Shown one piece after another: positions 12,605 to 24,700 of a stretch of 64,000 bases of DNA. The position numbers were made by a program, and so were the translations under genes. Numbering within the stretch: the stretch's first letter is position 1; each line of letters starts with the position of its first letter. This DNA comes from Panorpa germanica (taxonomy: Eukaryota > Arthropoda > Insecta > Mecoptera > Panorpidae): contig OY783218.1 in the NCBI GenBank assembly GCA_963678705.1, positions 10,488,152 through 10,552,151 on the forward strand, given 5' to 3'. The notes under the pieces are model-generated. The model made no database searches. It was not told the origin of the DNA and worked only from the letters and a program-made list of their open reading frames with translations.

Positions 12605-13336
12605 ATCTCTTCGTACTCCGTACCGTTTAAATGCATTCGGAATTAATTTTACGGATAACCAAGCTGCATTGAATAAATCTTTCATTAATTATTGAATGAT
12701 ACCTTCATATTTTAATGAATAATACATAGTAGCGATAATATATCGAACGTTTTGTTTTAATTTGTTTATATTTCATTTTAAGATAAACAAATAAGCCTCC
12801 GCAGCGCTGTCTTGATGCTGAATCATTTGTAAACATTTGGATTAAATAGATCAATCTATATTTACGTTAAAGTTAGTATAGAAAATATAGCATGAGATGT
12901 GTGCTACGAAAAGAGCTAAGGACGGGCTACAGACGGGCTACGAAGTGCTACAACTGCTACACGTCGTAGAGAGTTGTAAACCACTTGAAATTTATCGAAA
13001 TAAAAATACTACCTGCTCATCTGGAGTTTAAAGAATATTTGTTTAATTTTAGCAGAGATTAAAGTGGAATTTTAATATAGTTTTTAATTTATTGGATAAT
13101 AAAATATTTTTATTTTTACTTATTTATTTTCTTAATCTTTAACTTTGCTACTTTAAGACAATTAGACGATACGAAAAATATTTCAGCTTGATTTTATTTG
13201 TAAAAATATAATTCTTTTTGTTTTTCATTTAGTATTTATTGATATTAAGGGATATCACTGTAAAAAAAATTTGTTGTTGATTAAGGAAGGGTAAAGTTTC
13301 AACTTTTTTTTCTTTTCATTTTTTATTTATTTGTAT
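12605..13336. other. Non-coding; small imperfect repeat near 12900
   Basis: Only an imperfect repetition of GACGGGCTAC and TGCTAC-like words (12900-12970) stands out. Otherwise nothing recognisable. Confidence 0.35.
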
Positions 13337-13980
13337 TATTGTACAATATATTAAGTTTATTGTGTAAAAATTTGAAGTCGATTGGAGTAAAACTGTCGGA
13401 GATATAGAGTTTTAGGCCTTCACCTCTCTAGTCTGCTTTCGTGTTATTTTGAAAGTTTTAAACGCGGTTTCTCGCACATAGCTTTTTCAGAGTCGGTGTC
13501 CTCTCTAGCTCAAAATCTACTGGACCGATTCTTTTGAAATTTTGCACACTCTTTCTTTACATAAATGCCATTACTTTTTTTTTTAATTTTTTAAACTTAA
13601 CATATTTTAAAATAACAAAGTTTCTGATCGGTATTTCGACTTTTAAGTCCTGTAAAAAATTGAAAAATTAATAAATAAAGAAAAACTCGACAGCATTACC
13701 TGCAGAAACTTATCAACAAATGAAATCATTTTGGTTTTTCGGTTTCAGAAAATCCAGTGATGAGTTATGAGTGGCACCGCAATGTTACTTTTTTTTGTGA
13801 CGTCTGCGGAGATTCGCTGTCAATTCCTCATTTCTTGACATTTATTTATGAAAATTTCATAAAGTATTCTCTAAATGTTATTTTATCATGTAGTAATTAT
13901 AGAAATAATTATATATTAACTGTGTCGTCAAAAACTATTATCGAAAATATGCTTCTTCTTTATCGTTTTGACCTTACGGC
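13337..13980 (+). repeat. Dispersed repeat C, copy 1
   Basis: About 640 bp highly similar to 61924-62595 in the MLCK intron, in the same orientation. It begins near TTTATTGTGTAAA and contains the block CTCAAAATCTACTGGACCGA. Towards its right end a short frame encodes VTFFCDVCGDSLS in both copies. No terminal inverted repeats are obvious. Confidence 0.75.
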
Positions 13981-15780
13981 GTGTCTTATTTTTCTATATA
14001 CTTTCCTTTAACAGAAATGCAATTTGTCCATCGAATAAGGAAGCGTCTAGTATTAGAGTCAGAGAGAAGACAAGAATAAAGATAAGAAAGGACCTAGATA
14101 AAGTCCTGATAAAACACACTTTTTATCGATTCTTTTTGAATTTGAATTAATAATTTTCAACAAAAAATACTGCGGTAAATGAGGCAATAACGAAACCGAA
14201 AAGGGTGTCATCAAATGCTATTCCATTTTATGTATCAAAGATATTGGACACTTTTAAAGAATTTCATCCCTTTCAGGCGATTAAGGTCATTGTGTCCTTC
14301 CCTTTATTCAGTAAAATATATCATAAAGTTTCGTATATAAAATTTAATGAAATGCAGGATTCTGAACGGAAAAACGAAATTGTTGAATTTTAAAACATTT
14401 TTGGGTAATTGACAGTAAAGTATTTTGTAAATGTTAATCGCACTGTATGAGTACGTAGGCTCGCATCAAACACATTGGCTTTATTGAATAAAATGTGGGA
14501 GAGAAGAGAAGTGCGAGGGAAAGCGTATGCAGCTATCTTCGACATTGTCCCACGCGATTGCTTCTAAGAACATCGCTTGCAATTCTTGCTGATCCAATTG
14601 CTGTCATAGTAGACCCGTAGCTTACGACTTCTTCTTATCTTCATTATCTTCCACGTTTTATTCCCAGACCTTCGTCCTTTTAGCAAAGCCGAAATTTTGA
14701 GAATAAATAGTGTAATAAATGTAAGCTTGAAAGCGGAGCCTATTGAAAGTATGATGGATATAGTTTTTCAGTATGTTTTACAGAATTTTGTTAAAAACCA
14801 ACATTCACTATTACCAGAATCCTCTCGCGTGCCCTGACAGTGATGATCAAGTCGGATCAAGTTCATCGCAAGCATATTGGCCGATCCAGTTATCAACTAG
14901 TGCGTATAAGCTCTTTAAATATATTTTACAATCCTTAAAAATTTCATTCAAAAATGGAAATCTTTACGATTTTATTAATCCAAAATAAGGTCATTTTAGT
15001 TAGTTGTAATAGCAGCAAAATATGGCACAGAACGTTCTGTATTTCAGGTAACACTTTTTACGTAAATTGTAATTTTTTAAATTTTAAATAAGTAACACTC
15101 GTCATTGTGTTTGCCTAACTTTGGAACCTGATCACGCGCTTGGTTCTTGACTGGTTTCAAATAAAATTAACTGAAAATATTTCACATGTGTTGACCGATT
15201 TGTAACACGCGTTGATTAAATTAGTAAATTAATATTTCCTCAGCATCTTTGCATGTGTGTATGTGTACCTACATATACTCGTGTATTTGTGTAAATACAC
15301 TTCAACATTTCACAGAATCACGTATTTGCAGAAGCTGTGTTATTTTCACCTGATTTCCGCTTTATTTTGTATGAATCAGACTTATAAAGTTTTCATTGGC
15401 GTTCACTGAAAATTTAACAACGGGTACTTTTATTCTTAAAATGTACTTTTGTTCAACATTCGAGTTTCTGCTAACTTTAAAATATTATTCCGTTTTAAAT
15501 TTAAATTTCGAAGAAGAAAAATAAATGTCTTTTTTATTCCCTCTATGGACGCCTATGTGTGTGTGTTTAAAGTAGAGTATGTATCAACATTTTCATCATT
15601 ATTTCTTAGTTACTCAGTTTTTACGCTATTTATTCTGGTCTAGTTCTTAAATTAAATTACATTTATAAATAGTTTTAGAATTTGCCACGTATTTAGGTCT
15701 TTGCTTATTCTGTAAATAGTGTAATGGACTAGTACATGTAATTTTCTATTAGTTTCGTTAATTTTCATGGATGTAAAGTA
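13981..15780. other. Non-coding stretch
   Basis: No supportable gene, RNA or repeat. Short ORFs lack any recognisable motif. Confidence 0.4.
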
Positions 15781-16507
15781 TCATTCCCACCTACTGCTTT
15801 AGTTGCTGGATTATTATAGCATATGACCCTTTCCAGCACATACTTTATTTTTTTTTTTAATTTTTATTGTAATGTTTTTGCCATTAGGTACTACATTCTT
15901 CTGGCCAAAATCATTAAATTACATATCATTGTGATTAATTACATTTTGTGATCCTTATTCTATCTACCCATTCTCACTCCTTCCAAAAGAAGAAAGAAAC
16001 ATATAAACAAAACAGATAAATTTAAATCCCTACTGCTTCTCTCCCTCCTGTGTCTACTCCTGTATCAGCCCTATCAATGATACGGGTCCCCGAGCTACAA
16101 GGGCCCCAAATGTGTGTCTTTGTTCCTTTTGTGAAAAATCTTTACCCATCATTTGGGCCCCCCAACAAATTTAGATACGGGCCCGTGTAGGGCACGCTAC
16201 GCCACTGCATTTTAGATTAAATATTACAAGGTTTTACTTTAGTAAAATATTACATTAATGTAAACTTAGGTAGATCTATCTTTTCTGTGTACAGTGGACA
16301 TTTTTATCTCCCGAGTTATTAATCTAAAATCATAGTGTAATAAATATAATAATTAGTATTAAATAAAGTATATTACTGATGCATGCACACAAAGTAGGTA
16401 CATTCAAGATAAAAATTAAAAACACCGTAAGGAACACATATTCTTCTCTGTAATTAATACATACAATTTAAGTTAAAATATAAAATTAAAACGGTAGATG
16501 GGAATGA
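15781..16507. mobile_element. Family B element carrying nested insertions
   Basis: Termini TCATTCCCACCTACTG and, inverted, TCATTCCCATCTACCG match those of the MITE at 2476-3000. Inside are a non-LTR 3' end (about 15845-16060, matching 31820-31960: TTTTTGCCATTAGGTACTAC) and a GC-rich fragment (about 16070-16207). The fragment ends GCTACGCCACTGCA, i.e. CAGTGGCGTAGC on the minus strand, a terminus common in hAT-type elements. Confidence 0.5.
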
Positions 16508-19500
16508 CCCGCAAGGCGTGGAATTAACTGGACCAAGAAATTAACTGAAATTTAATGAACAGATTAAAAATGTCGTAAATATTATTGCGGTAAACAAAGC
16601 TCTAAATATTAAGTACTACACAATGTTGGCTAGCTAATTAATAATTGCTATTTAATGTCGATTTATTTTTAACTCTGTAAACAACGGATATTGTGGACAC
16701 ATTTCCCGCTTAAGACAAAAATGGACATGTAACCTTATCTAACTAATGACTGCATGATGTCAACGATACACCTAGATTAAAGTCATAGGGTCAAATAGCG
16801 CTAATATTATATTAAACAATACATGAATTAACGTTTTGTGTTTATCGGATCAGTGGAACATCATTCTCAAACAAATCATTTTCAGCAAATAGTAAATCTA
16901 GAAGGCACAAGTTGGATGGCCGTTTTAGGTTCAGAGCATATTTTGTCCTTGCATATTTTCATTATATTAGTCAGTATCCCAATTTGGAACACGACCAATA
17001 AACTAAACTCTAACGCACAAAAAAAGGGAAGTCGATTTTTGTTGTTCTCACATTCTTCAATCTTCGAGAAACATCCACATGTTATTTATAATTTGATATG
17101 ATTTTAATTTAGCCTAAGTTCAATGTTCAATGTTATTTAAATTGAAAGAGAAATGATGGACGGTTGACCTTTATTTTTCATTCGTCTATGATTAGTTAAA
17201 AATTAAAAATAAATTATCAAAGTAAAATAAATAAACAAATTATATTGAGATAATATTATTATTAGTTATAGTGATAGACAGAGACAGAGGCTGAGGCAGT
17301 GGCAATTCTCAACCGTAAAACTGACATTTTCCTATGATTTTCTTAATAGAATAGTCCAGACAGTTTATAGGTTACAATTTGTTCGCGTTAAGGCTTTAAT
17401 CACTTCAGATAAGAGTTCACTCTACAACTAATTTGGATCCGAAGCGTATAAGATACGAATAAGATATTCTAGAACTCGACCTAGGGACAACAAAAAAAAG
17501 AGTATCCGTTTCGAAGGCATTTTGGATCAGAAAGGGAGGCGAACGTTTCAGAAGCAAAAATGTATTACACCATCATATAAACTTAAGCTTTAAAATATGA
17601 AATTTCTTTTCCTGAACGTACCCAAATATATTTTCTACTTGTGGCTTAGAACGTGCTTCGAAAAATCTTACTCAAATTGTAATCAGGCTATTCGACATTA
17701 CTACGATATGAAAAAATGTTTGTAGGTAATTACTTAAATGTCAATTTCTGGAGTCACGTAGAAATTTAATTACGAAGTCAATAGTTTTACAACATTCTAA
17801 CTTTAACTTTAAACCTTTTTCCGTTGTGTGTGCAAGGTTCAACTTGGTAGCGTGCTGCAAGCTAGTTCAAGCGTTACAATTAATACTGTGTTCGTACAAC
17901 GCTATTTTATGATACGCGTAATACTTTAACCGCGTTACAGGAGGGTCTACCCTATATTAATTTTAAGAAACATTAAAAGGTTCTAACTAGAGCACTTAAA
18001 AATGGAAATCAATTTTAAAGCTGCATTGATTATGAAATTGTTTATGTAAATGTTATATTTTCTTATATGCTACCACTTGTAAACATTTTTTTGGCTTAAA
18101 GTAGACTCACCGTATACCACTTTCAACATTTCAAGTGTTTTGGAGCACTTGATTCCATTTTTCATACAAAATTTAATGCAAACTCTTTGATCCATGTTTT
18201 TCGACAGTAGAAAATCGCCGAACACGCAAAACACTTCTAACTTTTATGCCTCTCACAAACAAACTAAATGTGCTATACAGCTAAAACTGTGAGCATATGT
18301 TCGAGACGAGTGTACCAACATAACAAAATAAAAAAATCGATAATCGAATGTACGTAGCCCGCGAAATTTTTGTCTCATTTTATTTTTTTGAACAGACCTC
18401 GTATTTAAAAAATTCTTACAATGTTTCAATTGGTTGGACTATATAAAAAGATCCATGTGGCATTTAACTTCACCGCTAGGTTGTTTCAGCACTCTGCGAT
18501 GATGGCAAAAAGCCAGACCTTGTATTTTTCATACACAATCATTTGATTTATGTATACAAAGTTTGACAGACGACAAGTAAATTGATATTTTACATAATTA
18601 AACGCAGCACCAAATAAAAAATGACTTAAATACTAAATTCATTAGGAATTGATATTATTTTATTAATGAATAGCTAATAAACTTTTTTTAAAGTTAATAC
18701 AAGAATAGATAAGGCTGGTAAATGTAGACTACTCAAACAATAGATCGAATAAAGCATTCTAAAACCAATTGTCTTCAATCAAACAGTTTTTATTGTAAAA
18801 GGACGATTCGATATCGCGGATGTTACTGATGGTAAAACAAAAGACAAAGTTTGTAAAACACGGAAATAACAAAATAGCTGATATCTGAATTCTGTACCAC
18901 ACATACAAACGTAACATAAATAAACAAATAGATGTATAGTTAAATAAATAGAACACGTATCTGAATAATATCGCGTAATGACGAAGAACCTATTGTTTCA
19001 AATATATTTTACATTAATATTATTATTTTAGTAACAATGTATTTTGATAAGAACGTTTGCTTTGTCTAATGGAATATTGCTAGACAATACCTGTTGGCTC
19101 TGATAATGCTGTACGTAAGCTATTATGCAATAGCGGCTATATATATATGTTTATCAATACTTATTTTATGTTTAATATCCTATTTATTGATTATAACACA
19201 TGGAATACTAGAGTATTCGTCGTAATTTGTTAATTTGTTATTCTCAACACCAACTGTTTTTTTTTTTTTTTTTTTGTAATTTCAAAACAAAATGAGATAA
19301 ATTATTTTTTTGTTTGACTCTTGTAGTCATGAGGGTCATGAGCAGGACCACCCTCTGGTGCCCGCTTATCGTTGAATTTTGGGACACACTGTATATAATA
19401 ATTCTGGGTAAGGATTTAAAATCGCCATACAATTACTAGGAATAGCTTCAATAAAACAACCCTTTTATCATAGAAAACTTGAACTTTATTAAAAATGATA

Positions 19501-20939
19501 CTACTAGCTTTCGAACACCCATGCAAGGTCATCTTCAGGTAAAACATATTAGAAAATTACACTCTCTACTGACACAGTATTCTCTTATCAATATTGGTCC
19601 CCACGTTAAAACATCTCAAGCCAGAATTAACACAAAATGACCAAATAACTATAAATGAAATACTGTAGTTCCATCAATTATGATTCTTTCTGATTAATAT
19701 TTTGAATAGTGTTGATAGTGGTGATAGTGAAACTTGTCATTGGTTGATTTGACTATCTTTGGTACGCATGATGGTATCAATTCTTCCGATGAAACTTATT
19801 TAAGCAGGCGGAACCATACTCGCGTCAGAGTGACGTAGTATTTGTCTCTTTAACACTAAGTTTAATTAAAAAATAATTGTATATCTTACGTCTTGATAAA
19901 GAACTTCATCAATATTTAGTATAATTTTATATTGCTTATACCCTGTTAGTAGGCCACTTAATAGAAAATAGAAGAATGGTTTATTCATGTACTAAATAAG
20001 ACTGAACGCCATTTGCAACATTAGTACAAAGAGAGGTCTGTGTGCTCAGACTAACACATTAGTAAATAATCTTTTTTTTATTTGATAAAAGAAATATACG
20101 AGTATATTTTTTTTTGCTATTTTATATTGTGAATAGTCTATTAATAAGAAAGTTTTCGTTTATTACTTCGCCATATTCCACCACTAAATGCCTATGTAAC
20201 ATGTTGGCGTGGCAAATATATCTTTAAAGCTCACCTCAGCCCTTGCCCTTGTGCCTACCCTTATAGTGTTACTGTTTATAACCTAAAATCTTTATGTGTG
20301 GTTGATTTTGGGGTGGATGAAACATAATTATAGTATAAGGAGCGAGAGCGGGAGCGGCTAATAAAACTCTCTATTTTCTTACTAGATTTAATTTAGTAGT
20401 CTAGCTTGATCGGTCTGGCCAGTGTAGATAAAATTTAATTATAAATCAAGATAAAATATTTTGCGTTTTAGAAATGTTTCAACAGCATGTAAAACAGTGA
20501 ATGCTACTCGTTGAAAATATTAAATCGAAATGGTTCGGTTCGTTTGTTTTTATATTTCTTCTACGACGAAGAAGAAAAGACTTTTATAGAGACTTGCTTT
20601 TAAAAAGAAATGTATGCATTGTTTTACATAATGTGTACATTGTTTATGGTGAAATAAAAAAGAAAAGAATTATACAAGCTCAAAATTTGATCAAATTTAA
20701 CCGTCTGTCTTTGACCTGCTAAAGACAGTTACGTGCATTTATGATTTACTCAACATAACAAAACTTACCTGTTATGTAAACGATTTTACATAATATATAA
20801 CATTTTATTTTGTTACTTCTTTTTATACTTTTTGTTATTGTATCTTACGAAATCTGTTTTAAAGATTAAGACTTATAGAATATCTATAAAATACCATTAA
20901 ATATTACTAGGCATTACTTCAGTCAAATATTACATGAAT
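16508..20939. other. Non-coding; two retroelement-like scraps
   Basis: No gene found. At 19256-19400 (minus) a sequence starting near TATACAGTGTGTCCCAAAA runs into a poly(A) of about 18, like a retroposed fragment. At 19450-19560 (minus) the motif CCTGAAGATGACC followed by TTCGAAAGC resembles the ends of Penelope-like elements. The rest is unremarkable. Confidence 0.35.
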
Positions 20940-20944
20940 ATAAT

Positions 20945-21354
20945 GCCGGTTTAACATCAGAGAGGCATTTCAATAAAACACGAACAAAAACTTGTTTTTC
21001 TGAATAAAAACACCAAACAAAACGTTTTTAAAACATTTTTGTCTTGTTGCTGTTTTACTAAACAAAACACATTCCCATCTGGAGTTGATAAGATCAAAGG
21101 AAAACACGTTTGCGGTTGTTTTTTAGTCTGGTTTGAACACACAGTTTTGTTTTTTGTGAACATTTGCGCTTGTCAGTTGTTGATTATTACATTTATAATT
21201 TTTATGGTACACACAGAAAAACACTAAAAAAAAAACCAGTCTGTTTAGTGTGAACAATATGTTTTCGAAAAACAGAACTCTTTTAAAATAAAACAAAACA
21301 TGTTTTTTAAGAATAAAACTGTTTTCAAAACTATCTCTCTGGTGTGAAATCGGC
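20945..21354. mobile_element. MITE with 5-bp target duplication ATAAT
   Basis: 410 bp. The termini are GCCGGTTTAACATCAGAGAG and, inverted, GCCGATTTCACACCAGAGAG. Both sides are flanked by ATAAT (20940-20944, 21355-21359). The interior is rich in complementary AAACAAAACA and TGTTTTGTTT words, so the transcript could fold on itself. It sits just upstream of the first visible PLC exon. Confidence 0.75.
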
Positions 21355-21553
21355 ATAATGTAACACTTATGTTTCGTCTTTTGCGAGTAGTGTTGTCTCC
21401 TCTTTCTTCCTATGGGCAGAAACTGTCTAAAGATGCACCAGTTTCCTTTTACTTTTATTATTTAAAAGTCAATACATTTATTATACTTTATATTAATTTA
21501 AAACTATTTTCTATAATCAATTTCATGTATTTATTTTTTTAAATTTGTTTCAG

Positions 21554-21700
21554 GATTCGGGAGTTGGCACTCCCGTTACTTTACGGGTGGATCCTAAAGG
21601 ATTTTACTTGCACTGGATTGATCAAAATCACGAAACAGATCTTCTGGATATTGCCACCATTCGAGATTCACGAACAGGGCAGTATGCCAAAATACCTAAG
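21554..21700 (+). CDS. Plc21C: PLC-beta exon: PH-domain segment
   Basis: First recognisable PLC exon, 49 codons in phase 0/0. It is bounded by TTTGTTTCAG on the left and AAG|GTAATA on the right. It encodes the first strands of the PH domain, including [15 protein letters not shown], which is nearly invariant in class I/II PLC-betas. A MITE (20945-21354) ends only 200 bp upstream of its acceptor. An 8.6-kb intron follows. Confidence 0.93.
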
Positions 21701-24700
21701 GTAATATATTATCATTATACTAACTACTTAATTTGACGATAAATTACTTTTCTAAAGGATAACGTAATAGTTTTTACATAACATTACATTTTATTATTTA
21801 CTTAAGTTTAAAATAATTTTGTTACATTGTCATTAAATAAATTCGAAAGACATTATAAATGTTTTACCCTGTATTAATTTAATATGTACAATTCTGCATA
21901 AAACTTTTTACGTTAAATATACCTTAAATATATCTAACTATGTGTAAAGCATCTATACTTTAAAGTAAGTTGACGTAATTTACATGTTTTTCCAGAAACA
22001 GAAAAAAAATAATAAGTATAATTTAATTTATAAAAGTTGATTTTTTAAATCGATTCAATTTTTTTCTAATGGTGTAACTAACATTGAGTACCCTTGAAAA
22101 CTAATAATTATAATGTCTGTATTTATTTATAGACCATAGAAGTAGTTTAAACATGCAATGATTGATTCAAAGAAACCAAAGTTGAACCCACCCATTTTTT
22201 GTTTTAAGTTTGTGATCCGGCGGTTCCACTACTAAAGAGCTTTTTCTCTAAGTGGATATTTTTTAGGTTATCTATTTGATTTATATTGGATTTATATTTC
22301 TCAATTGGCTCCACTATTCAAGCTTTCAGAATAAATGTGCAATATTTTTTAAATTTTCAAAACACGTATGTTATTTCATATATATAAAATTTTCCATTAT
22401 ACTTTCTTTGTGAAAGCTCTCGAATTCTATTTTCGCAAAAACTTGCAGGTATAGCAAATTCTATCTCTTAATAGATCTTTCAATTTCAATTTTCATTTGA
22501 AATTGGTTGCTTGAGGCATCTGAAACATCTGATAAAAAGTAAAAATAAAAAAAAGCTCTACTTTCAATTTTCAAATAATTTTTTTTTTAATGGAGTTTTT
22601 AAAAATAATTTTTTCTATTAGTTTATCAGCTGTTGCAAGTCTCGTTCTTCACGAGGCCTTCTCGTTGTCTGTTTCAATCATATTACAATTTAATTTAATA
22701 ACGCCATTTAATGAAGCTTCGCTTCCATTCTCCAGGTCTTCCTTCCACTTCTGTATCCTACCTATTTCCTTCGAGCATCCTTTACCGGGGCGTACAAACA
22801 AAGGCATGGGGGCCAATCGGATGTCTTAAGAAAATTTATCTTATCTGAGAGTTACTTCAGAGAGAAATGTTCCGATATTGAATTATTATATTGAGAGCTT
22901 TTTTAACGAAAGGGATATTAATCTTGTTGTTATTTATACACGTATGTATAGAAAACTACTATATCGACAATATGATGTTTTATTTTCATGATTCATTTCC
23001 GTTCTCTTTTTACACTGTGAAAGTGTAACACTGTCATCAGTTTGACAAGTACCATCCAATATTATAATGTCCCAGGTGTATGTTTATATATTTGGTACTG
23101 AATTTTGTATGGTGGCTCGAAAATAGCTCCATGCATCTCTTTTAAAATTCTATTCCGTAGAGAAAAACATTCTAATACTTTTGGCGTCCTCAGATTTTTC
23201 CCTGAATTTCCTGAAAATCTTGGAAAACAATGGGCACTGTTTGCTGTATAACTGTTAATGAGTAAAAGATAAAAAGTTGAAATTTTGCATGTGTATTACG
23301 CTATTGAATACAAACATATTTCAAAATTTAAAAATTAGGAAAAGAAGCGTCAATAAAATATTTGACCAGATAGGGAACTTTGGAGAATGTTCAAATTTTG
23401 GATTGTGTAATAATTGAGTATAATAATTAATAAAAATAAATCAAAATTTTCAAATTTCATTTGGGAGCACGGGGGCTTCCAAGCATAGTTCTGACTCTGA
23501 GTAAAACCCTTTATTGCCATTACTTCGTGTCCGAATGGGTCCAGAAGTTTCGAAATGGTCGTGATAAAGTGGAAAATCAAATCCAAGGGACTGCTGATTG
23601 GCGATACTCACTCAATTACACTGGCACCTCACAGTTGTCCTCCCCTCAATACTTACATCTATTATGTTGTAAATGGTAAATGTTACGTTGTTCCTATATA
23701 CTCGTATGAAACGAACGACGAGAAAGCCGTTAAGTTCATTGCGATTATTGATTTTAAAATATAACGCGAGAGTAAACCGACTGAAAAGAAAGTTAGAACT
23801 ACCACAGAGAATAAACGAGTAACCATTTAAACCAGAGCCCAGAAACCAGCATCAGCAGTAGCAGGAACAGCATCATGAAGCATTGACACTGAATCTTACT
23901 CAAAGAACATCGAGAAAAAGATCATCATAAATTCATAACCTCAAAATTAGATTATTCAAATAATTTATTAGTTTTATGAATATATTTTATGGCTGTGTTC
24001 ATTCTCTGAGGCGTTTTAACTTTTAAGAACTTTGGAGTATTCATTTGTGAACTTCATTTTAGATAAGAGGCATTTGATCTAATAGGGTATTTTCGTTTAT
24101 GCAGGTAATTGTCGCTTGGCATATCGCCAAGTTTTTTATACGAGTTCGTATTTTCATATTAAATGAGATATTGATACGCTTAGGATAAAAATGTCTGTAG
24201 TATAATAATATAAGGAGAAAGACCTTACTTTGCCTTAGAAAGACAGATATACGCGTACGAGGCTATCTTGAAAAAATGGCGTCAAAATCGTTTTTCTGCA
24301 ATATCTCGTTATCTGTGAGCCCTACGATAAAAATAGGTATCATCAATCTGATAGACTTAATTTCCTACAATTTGTGCACATTTGAACAGAACCGCTGAAA
24401 AGTAAACCACTTTACTGAAAATTAGTAATAATTCAAAAGGCATCAGATACTGGGAAAATAGAGAAGAAAAGATGTGCAAGGTATGCTGAAGAGAAACAGA
24501 AATACTGGAGCACATTAAAAGTAATCATGTGAGAAAAGAGTAAAAAATGAAAAGAAAATTGTGCAGTTAATAAAAAGAGGCAGTGAAGAAAAGAGGTGGA
24601 TGACGGAGATAGAGAGAAAGAGCGAGGAAAGAGAAAGAATGGCAGAGTAGAAACAGAAGAGAGAGTAGCAGGTTTAAATTTATCTGTTTTTTTTTTTCTT

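Noticed and set aside
16838..17101. 87-codon ORF
   Set aside because: No recognisable family and low-complexity surroundings; insufficient evidence.
1..21553. Search for the missing first PLC exon (expected to end near a KWDE-like motif before a GT donor)
   Set aside because: No convincing match was found by eye, so the N-terminus is reported as outside the window or unrecognised.
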